From Pantoea sp. alder81 (lineage in GTDB: Bacteria > Pseudomonadota > Gammaproteobacteria > Enterobacterales > Enterobacteriaceae), in NCBI RefSeq assembly GCF_020179835.1, contig NZ_JAIUDA010000007.1, positions 62,001 to 126,000 of the forward strand: DNA of 64,000 nt, given 5' to 3'. This document shows, piece by piece, positions 40,301-47,955 of the stretch (the first letter of the stretch is position 1; every line of letters starts with the position of its first letter). The notes beneath the pieces were generated by a model. The model was not told where the DNA came from, ran no database searches, and saw only the letters and a list, made by a program, of their open reading frames with translations. Made by a program: the position numbers and the translations under genes.

Positions 40301-41193
40301 TCCTGCGGGTTGGCCTGCAGCACTTTCTCAAAGTTGTTCTGCGCGTTGCTAACATCGCCGCTGTTCAGCGCGGTAAAGCCTGCACCTTTCTCGGCGCCAC
40401 CGACGTTTTTACGGTAGTAATCCAGCACCGCATTGTCCTGCGGATGGCGTTGCTGCCAGGTCTGATACAGCGAGGCATCGGACGCCTGCGGACCGAGCCA
40501 CAGCAGCGCCTGACGCAGTGAGCGGTCAGCATCTTTATTGCCATCCGCCAGCGTGCCCAGCAGATCAATACCCTGACGGCGGGTCGATTCCTGATAGGTC
40601 AGTGCCTTGCCCAGCGCCAGCTTCGCGCCGGTATCCTGTGGATGATCGGCCGCGAATTGACGCAGCGCTTCAACTGCCTGTGGCAGCAGGGCGCGGTCAC
40701 CGGCCATGGTCAGGTAATATTCAGCCGCCACGCTTGGTGGTGGCTCATTACCGTTAAAAGTATTGCGCCAGGTCTGCAACGAAGCCGCGATATTGCCGCT
40801 GCGCGCTTGCTGGCGTGCCAGAGACAGCTGCGCCTGCGGGATAGTTTGCAGCTGACGCGCATTATCCAGTTCACTGAGATGAGGATCGTTAGGCGATGCG
40901 GCACTCAGGCGCGCACGCCACTGCGCCGCTTCGGCAGTGCTACCGCTCTGCTGGGAATAGAGCGCCAGCAAATAAAGCGCCTGGGTGTTGTTGGGTTCCA
41001 CCATCAACACTTTCTGCAGCGAAGATTTCGCCAAATCGTCATGCGCTTTCTGATGCCAGTAAGCCGCCTGATCGAACAATGCTTGTAACGCAGGATTGGT
41101 GCTCTCCGCCGCCAGCAGCGGCTGAGAGAACGCCAGTGCCCCACCCAGAATCAGGGCATGACGAATACCGGCACTCAACAGATTTTTTTTCAT
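37390..41193 (-). CDS. bcsC: Cellulose export outer-membrane protein BcsC, type I operon (second copy)
   Basis: This is the exporter of the type I operon. The 1267-residue product has a signal peptide (HALILGGALAFSQPLLAAES, cut near residue 29), about 17 TPR-like repeats to roughly residue 800 (for example NNFEKVLQANPQDADALAGMGYVAQRAGRYAEAADYLTRAA), a linker with Ser/Thr/Pro residues (GTSPVGRSPSAYGAVMPW), and a C-terminal beta-barrel of about 350 residues (GVELNLALKGDSYKIDLGSTPLGQ ... NLYFRYLFGDN). It is 110 residues longer than the left copy, mostly in the TPR and linker parts. AAGGAT lies before the ATG. It follows bcsB after 11 bases. Confidence 0.95.
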   Translation of the reverse strand: MKKNLLSAGIRHALILGGALAFSQPLLAAESTNPALQALFDQAAYWHQKAHDDLAKSSLQKVLMVEPNNTQALYLLALYSQQSGSTAEAAQWRARLSAASPNDPHLSELDNARQLQTIPQAQLSLARQQARSGNIAASLQTWRNTFNGNEPPPSVAAEYYLTMAGDRALLPQAVEALRQFAADHPQDTGAKLALGKALTYQESTRRQGIDLLGTLADGNKDADRSLRQALLWLGPQASDASLYQTWQQRHPQDNAVLDYYRKNVGGAEKGAGFTALNSGDVSNAQNNFEKVLQANPQDADALAGMGYVAQRAGRYAEAADYLTRAAQMGGDQSDTRQKQAADARFYAQLATAQQALKNGDSAQALALSEPLAQADGEKGVSAKLFRADVQRRSNQLDQAEQTYRSILQADPNNRNAKEGLFYVLRQQNRSAEANTLLASLPDSVRQSVAPRGSSTDPIRAQAKRELAAGNNSAAIATLNSGIQRFPNDGWLRLDLARIYRAQGDSMMAANIMQPAMRTGASTTELYAGALNASESGAWQQASLLLSRIPNGSKSSDMRELAQRVNFNLQMTTADQYLAQGSNAAAANTLRALASSPPSNPVDAGNLAQKLAKAGDLTTAVSVVRRNMQRGIQGNAGDYAAQVAVLNQAGLNTEAQSFLSSPELQARSTPTQLAGIRNGYVINEVDRLREQKQYAAAYDKLVGALQHDPQNRDLMFAMARLYQSGKMNKEAGVVYDYLMTQDTPTQDARTGAINVALANNDVNKANTLTRGLNNEQSPDRQLLLARVAEANGNHSQAMSYLRSARGQLIGLQGATNGDTPSVGGLALSDNPFINRGTSPVGRSPSAYGAVMPWQSAPDVTSSAAGTTLASNTPAIQQSQTLRQIDNMMDDLQEKTGTWVQGGMQIRGRDGESGLSKLTEAKAPLTFSTVPFGESRFDFTMTPISLTAGSAGGDAWRRFGTNSLVQGNVVAAGDAKIDDVPTSSTDSQKATGVELNLALKGDSYKIDLGSTPLGQDLSTLVGGVQWSPKLTDFLTLILTGERRAMTDSLLSYVGVEDKTSGKRWGRVTKNGGNALLSYDNGDAGFYVGGGAYSYIGENVASNNSVQATAGAYVRPFHYDDRELKVGMSLSWMDYSKNLSYFSYGQGGYFSPQNYASVSFPIDFSRKFDDLKVNVGGSVGYQSYSQDKSAYFPNDPTYQAQMQSLADLGYVKSAYYSGESKNGIGYNLHAGADYKINKDVTVGGQLGYDTFGDYNESTANLYFRYLFGDN

Positions 41194-41204
41194 TGTTTTT
41201 ATCC

Positions 41205-43703
41205 TTACTTCTTGCCGGACTTGCTATCAGCTTTCGGGTTGAGACGTCGCCATGCATGACGTTTCAGCATCGCCCAGGCGCTACCCCCGACCAGTGCGGA
41301 GAGCAGCAGTGCCGCCAGCGCCATCAGTACCGAGTGCTGGTTGGCATACCACACCACCATCATGTACCACGGCATCTCACCGCTCGGGAATTGCGGACCC
41401 ACGCGGAAACTGCGGATACCGTTTTCATCAGTGATGATGGCGGTATCGCCACGAATACCGGCGTTAATACGCGCCGAATTAAGATCTTCATGCAGACGCA
41501 GTAGCTGTTGATCGCTGGTTGCCACCGTCATCACCACCAGGCGATCGGCATTCCACGGCGAGCGGTAGCTGACAAAGCCACGCCACGCTTCGTTGGAGGA
41601 GAAGTAGCGATCGGCATCCAGCTGCTGAAGATTCCAGTCTCCGGTCAGCCAGCCACGCAGCTTGTCCCAGGTCGTCGGATCTTTCACACCGAGCGTGTTA
41701 CCGCTGGTCTGATAAGGCGTATTAGCCAGCATCTGCTGATTGAATTCACTGTTCTGCGTGGTGCTCACCGCCAGCAGATCGCTGTCCTGCAGGCGCGTCA
41801 GATTGGTGCCGCCATTTGGCAGGCCAAACAACACCTGGTTCTGCACCAGCGGTACACCGGTCGCGTTACCGGCACGTGAAGACATATCCAGCAGCGTGGA
41901 GATCTCCGCGTCGGTCGGTTTTTCCGGCAACAGCAAGGTGGTCTGCGAGAAGTCCGCCAGACGCGAGAACGGGAACGATGCGCCAACGAAGTACGACAAG
42001 TTCGGCAGCATGGTGAAGTGACGGGTGTGGCTCAGATCGATCCACGAATCATCTTCGATACGGCTCTTGATGTTGTTGTTCAGCAGCACACCGCATGGCG
42101 CATCTGCTTTCGGTTTGATGTTGAAATACAGCGCCAGCTGGTTATCACCGTAAATCAGGTACGGCTCCAGCTTCAGGGTGTAATGCTCCTGACGGGCGTC
42201 GCCGCCCAGACGATGCCAGGCGCTTTCCAGCAAGCCGACTTTATTCACGGTCAGGTTGCGCAGGAAGGTGCCGTTGAGCATCACGTTGAGGAACGATTTG
42301 TTCTCATCAATCCAGCTTTCTGACGGGAAGCGATAGTGCAGCTCCACCGGAATGGTGTCGCCATCCCACATAAACAGGTCTGGCGCCGCGCGGAAGTTCA
42401 CGCTCAGCGCATCGTGCCAGATGCCGGTGGTGGTCAGGCTCTGATCTTTACGCAGCAGCTCGCTCAAACGTACCGGACGGCTGGTGTTGATCCAGCGTGG
42501 CGCGTCATACGGCTTACGCAGGCCAATCGGCTGCGGCTGCACGTTCAGGCTGCTGGCATCGGTTGCCAGCGGCTGGGTGGTTAAGCGGTTGGCCGCCTGA
42601 CGCAGTTGGGCATCGTCCGCGCCGACCACTAACAGCAGTTTGTAAACCGGGTTGTTCGGGTTATCAATCACCTGCAGCAGCGGACCGTTGGTCGCCGGCA
42701 GGGTCACAGAACCAATTTTATCGCCGGGATGGCCAATCAGAATACCGTTATGCTCCGGCAGATCGCCACGCACCACCGGGAAACGGATACCGCGATAGTC
42801 AGATTGAATACCCATCCACGATGAGACTAACGCCGCTGCGCTGATACTGTCCGGCGTGGCATTGGCGGCGAAGCCAAAGGTTACGCTGGCGGGCGTCATG
42901 CGCTGCGCATCCATAAACGGACGCGGGAAATTACGCAGGCTGGTGCCGATATTCAACTGCTGGCCTTCGAGGCTTAGCGTGGTTTTCGGCAGAATCGACA
43001 CCTGATACTGCTGTGCACTCTCTTTTTCGCACAGCAGTTTGTCGGCATCGTTAATTTTGAAGCTGAGGTTGTTGCTTGAGACCACCATTGCAGCTGGGAT
43101 ATCCAACTGATAATCGCTGACATCGCTGTCACTTGAACCTAATGGCAAGGTACCCAGCGGCTGACCGTTCAACATCAGCTGCAACGAGGTATTACGCGCC
43201 GCCAGTGCCGCCGAAACGCGCAGCGACAAATTCAGGCGCGCGTTGGTGATCACTTCATCGCTCGGCAGGGTAAACACGATACCGGATTGCAGCTGGCCAC
43301 CGGTCAGGGTGACGCCCTGCGGCTGACCCATCTGCGCCACGGAAATGGTGGTGCTGACGGGCTGGTTAAGCATCGCAGAGGCCGCAACAGGTGCAGCTTC
43401 CGGTGCCACAGGGGCCACGTTTGGCAACACCATTTCGGGTGCAGGCGTGCTGTCGGCAGGCTGGTTCTCTGTCGCAGCTGGCGCAGCATTTTCAGTTGGG
43501 GCGCTTTCTACTGGCGCATAAGGCGTGGTGCCCGCCGCCTGCTGCAGCTGTGCATCCGCTTCACTTTGAATACCTTGCGGTGGCGGAACGTTGGACAGGG
43601 CCGAACTATCCTGCGTTACCGCAGGGGTTTCCGCCCAGGCCGGGGCGAGCATCAGCGCCGTCGCCAGCGAGCTTGCCAGCAACGTTTGCGTCAAATTCTT
43701 CAT
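41205..43703 (-). CDS. bcsB: Cellulose synthase periplasmic subunit BcsB, type I operon (second copy)
   Basis: The 832-residue periplasmic subunit of the type I synthase. It has a signal peptide ending at APAWA (residue 24), then an unusual linker of about 90 residues rich in Ala, Pro and Glu (around 35-110), then the two-repeat BcsB body (GVTLTGGQLQSGIVFTLPSDEVITNARLNLSLRVSAAL; MLPNLSYFVGASFPFSRLADFSQTTLLLPE) and a C-terminal membrane helix (VLMALAALLLSALVGGSAWAML). The linker makes it some 65 residues longer than the left copy and is absent there. Its ATG overlaps the bcsA stop as ATGA, so the two are translationally coupled. Confidence 0.95.
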   Translation of the reverse strand: MKNLTQTLLASSLATALMLAPAWAETPAVTQDSSALSNVPPPQGIQSEADAQLQQAAGTTPYAPVESAPTENAAPAATENQPADSTPAPEMVLPNVAPVAPEAAPVAASAMLNQPVSTTISVAQMGQPQGVTLTGGQLQSGIVFTLPSDEVITNARLNLSLRVSAALAARNTSLQLMLNGQPLGTLPLGSSDSDVSDYQLDIPAAMVVSSNNLSFKINDADKLLCEKESAQQYQVSILPKTTLSLEGQQLNIGTSLRNFPRPFMDAQRMTPASVTFGFAANATPDSISAAALVSSWMGIQSDYRGIRFPVVRGDLPEHNGILIGHPGDKIGSVTLPATNGPLLQVIDNPNNPVYKLLLVVGADDAQLRQAANRLTTQPLATDASSLNVQPQPIGLRKPYDAPRWINTSRPVRLSELLRKDQSLTTTGIWHDALSVNFRAAPDLFMWDGDTIPVELHYRFPSESWIDENKSFLNVMLNGTFLRNLTVNKVGLLESAWHRLGGDARQEHYTLKLEPYLIYGDNQLALYFNIKPKADAPCGVLLNNNIKSRIEDDSWIDLSHTRHFTMLPNLSYFVGASFPFSRLADFSQTTLLLPEKPTDAEISTLLDMSSRAGNATGVPLVQNQVLFGLPNGGTNLTRLQDSDLLAVSTTQNSEFNQQMLANTPYQTSGNTLGVKDPTTWDKLRGWLTGDWNLQQLDADRYFSSNEAWRGFVSYRSPWNADRLVVMTVATSDQQLLRLHEDLNSARINAGIRGDTAIITDENGIRSFRVGPQFPSGEMPWYMMVVWYANQHSVLMALAALLLSALVGGSAWAMLKRHAWRRLNPKADSKSGKK

Positions 43704-45805
43704 ACTGCGCTGTCCTCTTTCACTGACGGCTGGTTGTCACGCTTACGCTTCTCACGGCGATCTTTCCAGGTCAGCCAGAACAGCTCAAATACGGTACGAA
43801 TGATGGTGCCCAACGAAACCAGCGGATTGTCCGCCTTATATTCCGGCTGAATCCATGCATCGGCACGCGCCAGTACCACGCGCACCAGTTCACGGCGGCG
43901 CGACAGCGGCATATCGCCAAAACGCAGGCGGATAGACTCTTCATCGCCGGAGATTTTACTCACCGGAATGGTAATAGCACCGGATTTCAGCAGCAGATCA
44001 ATCTCTTCGATTTCATCGTGCTCATGACGATTATCTGGCGCATCCAGCTGCGCACCGCCCATCGACAGGTCGCTGGTTTGGGTGCGTGATGAGATACCGC
44101 TGGCATAGTGAATCACCGCCGGAATCTGCACTTCGATACGGATAGTTTTACGTACCTGCTTGGTTTCACGCGCCACGGCAATCGCCGCCATCAGGATGAT
44201 CAAGCTAAACACCGCCCAACCTACGTTGAGGGCGATAACATAAGGATCCACGCCAAAGTAGTCATGCGCGGTTGCACGCACCACCCCCGCCACGATACCA
44301 ATGGTCAGCAGCACCGCGACAATCACATGCGGACGTACAATGTGGAAATCGAAGAAGCCCTGATCCAGCAAACCGCCCTTATCCGTTACGTTAAATTTCC
44401 CGCGTTTCGGTGCCAGCATGGTCAGCAACGTCGGGATAACGAGGTGGAAGCACATCACGGTCTCGTAGATTTCACCCCAGAAGGTGTAACGGAACTTGCC
44501 GTTCATACGAGAGTTGACGTACAGCGACATCACCAGGTGCGGCAGTACGTAGGCGAAGATCAGTGATGCTGAAGAGTGAATGATGTTCAGGTTGAACAGC
44601 AGGTACGCCAGCGGCGCGGTCAGGAACGCCACGCGCGGTAAGCCGAACTGGAAGTGCAGCATGGCGTTGAGGTAGCAGAGACGCTGCTGCCATTTCAGAC
44701 CACGACCAAACAACGGGTTATCGACGCGGAAAATCTGCGTCATGCCACGCGCCCAGCGGTTACGCTGTACCACGTGCAGACCGAGACGCTCAGTCGCCAG
44801 ACCGGCAGCCAGCGGAATCGCCAGGAAAGCCGAGCCCCAACCTAAACGCTGCATTTTCAATGCGGTGTGCGCATCTTCGGTCACGGTTTCGACCGCAAAG
44901 CCACCAATCTCTTCCAGCGCACTGCGACGGATTACCGCACAAGAACCACAGAAGAAAGTCGCATTCCAGTTGTCGTTACCCTGCTGAACAGGGCCGTAGA
45001 ACAGTGCACCTTCGTTCGGGATAGTACGCGCCGCACGCAGGTTACGCTCGAATGGATCCGGCGAATAGAAGTAGTGCGGGGTTTGCAACAGAGCCAGTTT
45101 AGGATCTTTCAGGAACGGACCCACGGTCGCCTGCAGGAAAGTACGTGTTGCCACGTGGTCACAGTCAAAGATGCAAATCAGCTCACCCTTAGTGATTTTC
45201 ATTGCATGGTTGAGGTTACCGGCTTTCGCATGGCTGTTGTCGTCACGGGTGATATAGCCCACACCGACATCGGCGGCAAATACCGCAAACTCACTGCGCT
45301 TGCCGTCATCCAGCAAATAGACCTTAAGCTTGTCACGCGGATAATCAATGCACTGCGCTGCCAGCACGGTATCACGGACTACATCGAGGCTTTCGTTGTA
45401 GGTCGGGACATAAACGTCCACGGTTGGCCACAGGCTGGTGTCATCCGGCAAAGGTTCAATGGTGCGTTTTAATGGCCAGGTGGTCTGCAGGAAGCCAAGA
45501 ATCAGAATCAGCCAGACGTACAGTTCGGCCAGATATAAGCCGATACCGAGAATCGCTTCAATCTCGGAATTAAACTGCAGCGTCTCCGTGGTGCGCCACC
45601 AGATATATCGGGTCGACATCAGCGCAGAAAGGATAACCATCACAACGGTTATTTTGCGGCTTTTGCTGAAGCCCAGTAAAAACATCATCCCGATGCTGAT
45701 TAAGCCAAAGATATACTGCTTTTGGCTGTCCATAGGCGTGATGATGATTACCGCGGCCACTGGTGCGAGCACCAGCAGCAGCAGGTAAAACCCGAGTTTA
45801 CTCAT
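43700..45805 (-). CDS. bcsA: Cellulose synthase catalytic subunit BcsA, type I operon (second copy)
   Basis: The catalytic subunit of the second cellulose synthase. At 701 residues it lacks the roughly 150-residue N-terminal extension of the left copy and begins directly with two membrane segments (about 5-22 and 30-47). Glycosyltransferase motifs: DDG 166-168, DCD 214-216, TED 309-311, QRNRW 347-351. The PilZ domain is complete, with R552-x3-R556 and DLSMGG (579-584), so it should respond to c-di-GMP. AGGGTG precedes the ATG. It follows bcsQ after 55 bases. The two BcsA proteins clearly belong to different subfamilies, not to a recent duplication. Confidence 0.96.
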   Translation of the reverse strand: MSKLGFYLLLLVLAPVAAVIIITPMDSQKQYIFGLISIGMMFLLGFSKSRKITVVMVILSALMSTRYIWWRTTETLQFNSEIEAILGIGLYLAELYVWLILILGFLQTTWPLKRTIEPLPDDTSLWPTVDVYVPTYNESLDVVRDTVLAAQCIDYPRDKLKVYLLDDGKRSEFAVFAADVGVGYITRDDNSHAKAGNLNHAMKITKGELICIFDCDHVATRTFLQATVGPFLKDPKLALLQTPHYFYSPDPFERNLRAARTIPNEGALFYGPVQQGNDNWNATFFCGSCAVIRRSALEEIGGFAVETVTEDAHTALKMQRLGWGSAFLAIPLAAGLATERLGLHVVQRNRWARGMTQIFRVDNPLFGRGLKWQQRLCYLNAMLHFQFGLPRVAFLTAPLAYLLFNLNIIHSSASLIFAYVLPHLVMSLYVNSRMNGKFRYTFWGEIYETVMCFHLVIPTLLTMLAPKRGKFNVTDKGGLLDQGFFDFHIVRPHVIVAVLLTIGIVAGVVRATAHDYFGVDPYVIALNVGWAVFSLIILMAAIAVARETKQVRKTIRIEVQIPAVIHYASGISSRTQTSDLSMGGAQLDAPDNRHEHDEIEEIDLLLKSGAITIPVSKISGDEESIRLRFGDMPLSRRRELVRVVLARADAWIQPEYKADNPLVSLGTIIRTVFELFWLTWKDRREKRKRDNQPSVKEDSAV

Positions 45806-45860
45806 GATTCACCCTGAAGAAGCTGTGTTGTTATTATTTCTGTCTGACAACGACAGAGTG

Positions 45861-46661
45861 TTAATAATGGCTGCGGATCGGCGCCTGAACTTCACCGTTA
45901 CCCACGGTAACGTTGAGGATATTAGCCACCCGTTTAGCAACCAGTTCGATATCAAATGCGGCCGCAGAAGCTGGGCTGAAATCAAACACCGATTGCTGTG
46001 AGGCATTTGCCTCCGCGACACTTTCATCGCGGTGCACCACACCCAATAAGTTTTCACCCAAGCGCTGCTGCATAAAAGCAGTCACTTCGCGGCTAATATT
46101 GCGGCGATTGTCGCTCTGGTTTAATACGAAATAGTGACCACGTTTATTATTGAGCGGCTGACCAATCATGCGGTCATTTTCAATTTGCGGCAGTAAAGAG
46201 ACCGAGGCGGTGTCCGCTAACATCACCACTAAATGCATATCGGCTAATGCCTGCATAGCTTTAAGCGCAGGACCCGGGCCTGGCGGGAAATCGGCAATAA
46301 TCACCAGCCCCGGATAATTCAGCACCGTATCCAGACCACGACGCAGGAAATGCGGATCTTTGATCAGGTTCTCTTCAAAACGCTCACGCTGATCTTCGGT
46401 AACGTCACCATAAGGCATGACAAAAATATTCCCGCCGGTGGTGAGAATGGATTGGCTCCAGTCCGCCTGCTCTTCTGAGCGCGCAACAAAGCCGCGGCCA
46501 TCATGCAGTGGCACACCAAAATGCAGGCGCAGTGCGTTCTGGACATCGAAATCGATTGCCAACACCTTGCTGCCGGCGCGAGCCAGACTCCATGCAAGGT
46601 TGGCCGCCATAGTGGTTTTCCCTACTCCCCCTTTTGGCGAGCACACACAAACTAACGGCAT
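45861..46661 (-). CDS. bcsQ: MinD/ParA-like ATPase BcsQ, type I operon (second copy)
   Basis: A 266-residue MinD/ParA-family ATPase. In contrast to the left copy its P-loop is canonical: KGGVGKTT at residues 10-17, with LAIDFDVQNALRLHFGV as the switch I region and IIADFPPGPGPAL as switch II. It ends with HRDESVAEANASQQSVFDF, the same HRDE region found in E. coli BcsQ. It may place the synthase or support its assembly, as suggested for polar BcsQ in other bacteria. Its start overlaps bcsO by ten bases. There is no bcsR in this operon. Confidence 0.93.
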   Translation of the reverse strand: MPLVCVCSPKGGVGKTTMAANLAWSLARAGSKVLAIDFDVQNALRLHFGVPLHDGRGFVARSEEQADWSQSILTTGGNIFVMPYGDVTEDQRERFEENLIKDPHFLRRGLDTVLNYPGLVIIADFPPGPGPALKAMQALADMHLVVMLADTASVSLLPQIENDRMIGQPLNNKRGHYFVLNQSDNRRNISREVTAFMQQRLGENLLGVVHRDESVAEANASQQSVFDFSPASAAAFDIELVAKRVANILNVTVGNGEVQAPIRSHY

Positions 46662-47479
46662 AGCGCAATCTTCTCCAGTAACGGTTTCAATGGTGTTTCT
46701 TTAGAAATATTAGCAGGTTCCGCGGGACGGGAACGGAACAGTGAACCAAAGCGAGACGGTGCAGCCGCAGCTGGACGCGCCGGTTCTGCTGGTGCGGCGA
46801 ATGTTGGCGCAGGTGCAGGACGCGCTGGCTCTGCTGGTGCGGCGAACGTTGGCGCAGGTGCAGGACGCGCTGGCTCTGCTGGTGCGGCGAACGTTGGCGC
46901 AGGTGCAGGACGCGCTGGCTCGACCGGAGCAGCAAACGCAGGTGCAGCCGGGCGCGCTGCTTCAACTGGTGCAGCAAAGGCAGGTGCCGCCGCCGGAGCG
47001 GGCACGACTGCCGCCGCCGGTTTGGCTGGTGCCGGTGGAAACAGTGATGTGGTCGCCTGGCGCTCAACATGGGTGGCTTTCGGCGCCTGGGTTAATACAG
47101 AAGGTGCCGGCTTAGCCGCCGGAGCGGGCGGAAACAGCGATGAAACGCCGGTCGGCGACGTCGCTGGCGCAGATTCAACCGGCGCAGTGGCGGCCAGGCT
47201 ATCAAGAATCGAACCGCGTGGGGTGCTGGTAACAGGCGCAACCGTCGCAGGTGCAGCCTGAGCTGGCGCGGTAAACTCATCGCCACGAATCGGTTGCGGC
47301 TGTGGCAGGTCAATGCGTTGGCCACTGCCTAATTCCGGCACATTATCGGTACCCAATTGGCGAATAATCGCCCACTGGCTGTGATCCGCTTCCTGCGATT
47401 GCCCAGACATATCCTTAAAAGCGATATCAAGCGTTTTGGTCTTTTCTTTAAAACGCTGCAGATCGTCGTAATTCTTCAT
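46652..47479 (-). CDS. bcsO: Proline-rich cellulose operon protein BcsO
   Basis: The first gene of the type I operon encodes a 275-residue protein with a conserved N-terminal module of about 60 residues (KNYDDLQRFKEKTKTLDIAFKDM, DHSQWAIIRQLG) and a long Pro/Ala-rich remainder with no membrane segment. Residues around 185-250 hold near-identical 15-residue repeats of the type FAAPAEPARPAPAPT. Proline-rich proteins (BcsH, BcsO, BcsP) accompany bcsD in type I operons; BcsH binds BcsD and builds filaments, so a scaffolding role is likely by analogy. I chose the ATG at 47479 over 47533 because the conserved module begins there. The naming could also be given as BcsP-like. Confidence 0.85.
   Translation of the reverse strand: MKNYDDLQRFKEKTKTLDIAFKDMSGQSQEADHSQWAIIRQLGTDNVPELGSGQRIDLPQPQPIRGDEFTAPAQAAPATVAPVTSTPRGSILDSLAATAPVESAPATSPTGVSSLFPPAPAAKPAPSVLTQAPKATHVERQATTSLFPPAPAKPAAAVVPAPAAAPAFAAPVEAARPAAPAFAAPVEPARPAPAPTFAAPAEPARPAPAPTFAAPAEPARPAPAPTFAAPAEPARPAAAAPSRFGSLFRSRPAEPANISKETPLKPLLEKIALCR
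46785..46919. repeat. 45-bp minisatellite inside bcsO (three copies)
   Basis: Three near-identical 45-base units begin at 46785, 46830 and 46875, with degenerate copies after 46920. They encode 15-residue Pro/Ala repeats in frame, so a change in copy number would lengthen or shorten BcsO without a frameshift. Confidence 0.9.
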
Positions 47480-47912
47480 GATCAGAGCCTGTAAAAACGG
47501 GAGGGGATTTTTCCTGGAATATAGCACACACATTAACGGAGAGTGAGAGAATTCTGATTATAAAAGCGCCGCATTCGACAAAAGAGTTTTATCCGGATGA
47601 TTAAAAAACTGGAGATGCAAAAAGCATGCTGATATTTAAGCCCGGAGATTTATTAATATCGATTAACTGAAATAATAACGGGGAGTACACAACCCTAAAT
47701 GACTGATATGTCATGCATGTGGTTCAATTTACGGATTTTACAGCTGTGTGATTATGCTCACAGATTCCTGACGGTATTCAGAATTTGCCTTAACAATTTA
47801 TATCTTTATCAGGACCAATTCTTTATTGATGCAGCGGGGTAATACATTTCAGTCTCCTTTTTACATCGCCTTTTCTGGCGTTAATTTTCCTGAAGTATAA
47901 CGCAGTAAAAAA
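47480..47912 (-). promoter_or_regulatory. Upstream region of the type I cellulose operon
   Basis: These 430 bases between bcsO and the dppF terminator are AT-rich and hold no credible gene. The operon promoter should be here. A candidate -35 TTGAAC lies some 20 bases downstream (minus strand) of the CRP-type site, but its -10 partner is weak, so I leave the start site open. Confidence 0.5.
47747..47762. promoter_or_regulatory. CRP-binding site, perfect consensus
   Basis: TGTGATTATGCTCACA is a perfect TGTGA-N6-TCACA palindrome. It lies 268 bases upstream of bcsO. The other flanking gene, dppF, ends on the far side, so the bcsO operon is the only plausible target. Confidence 0.75.
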
Positions 47913-47934
47913 AAAGGCTCCCACAGGAGCCTTT
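47913..47934 (-). terminator. Terminator of the dpp operon
   Basis: A 9-bp stem (AAAGGCTCC / GGAGCCTTT) with a CACA loop is followed by a long T run on the minus strand, 21 bases after the dppF stop. Confidence 0.92.
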
Positions 47935-47955
47935 ACTCATTTCTGGCGTTATTAA

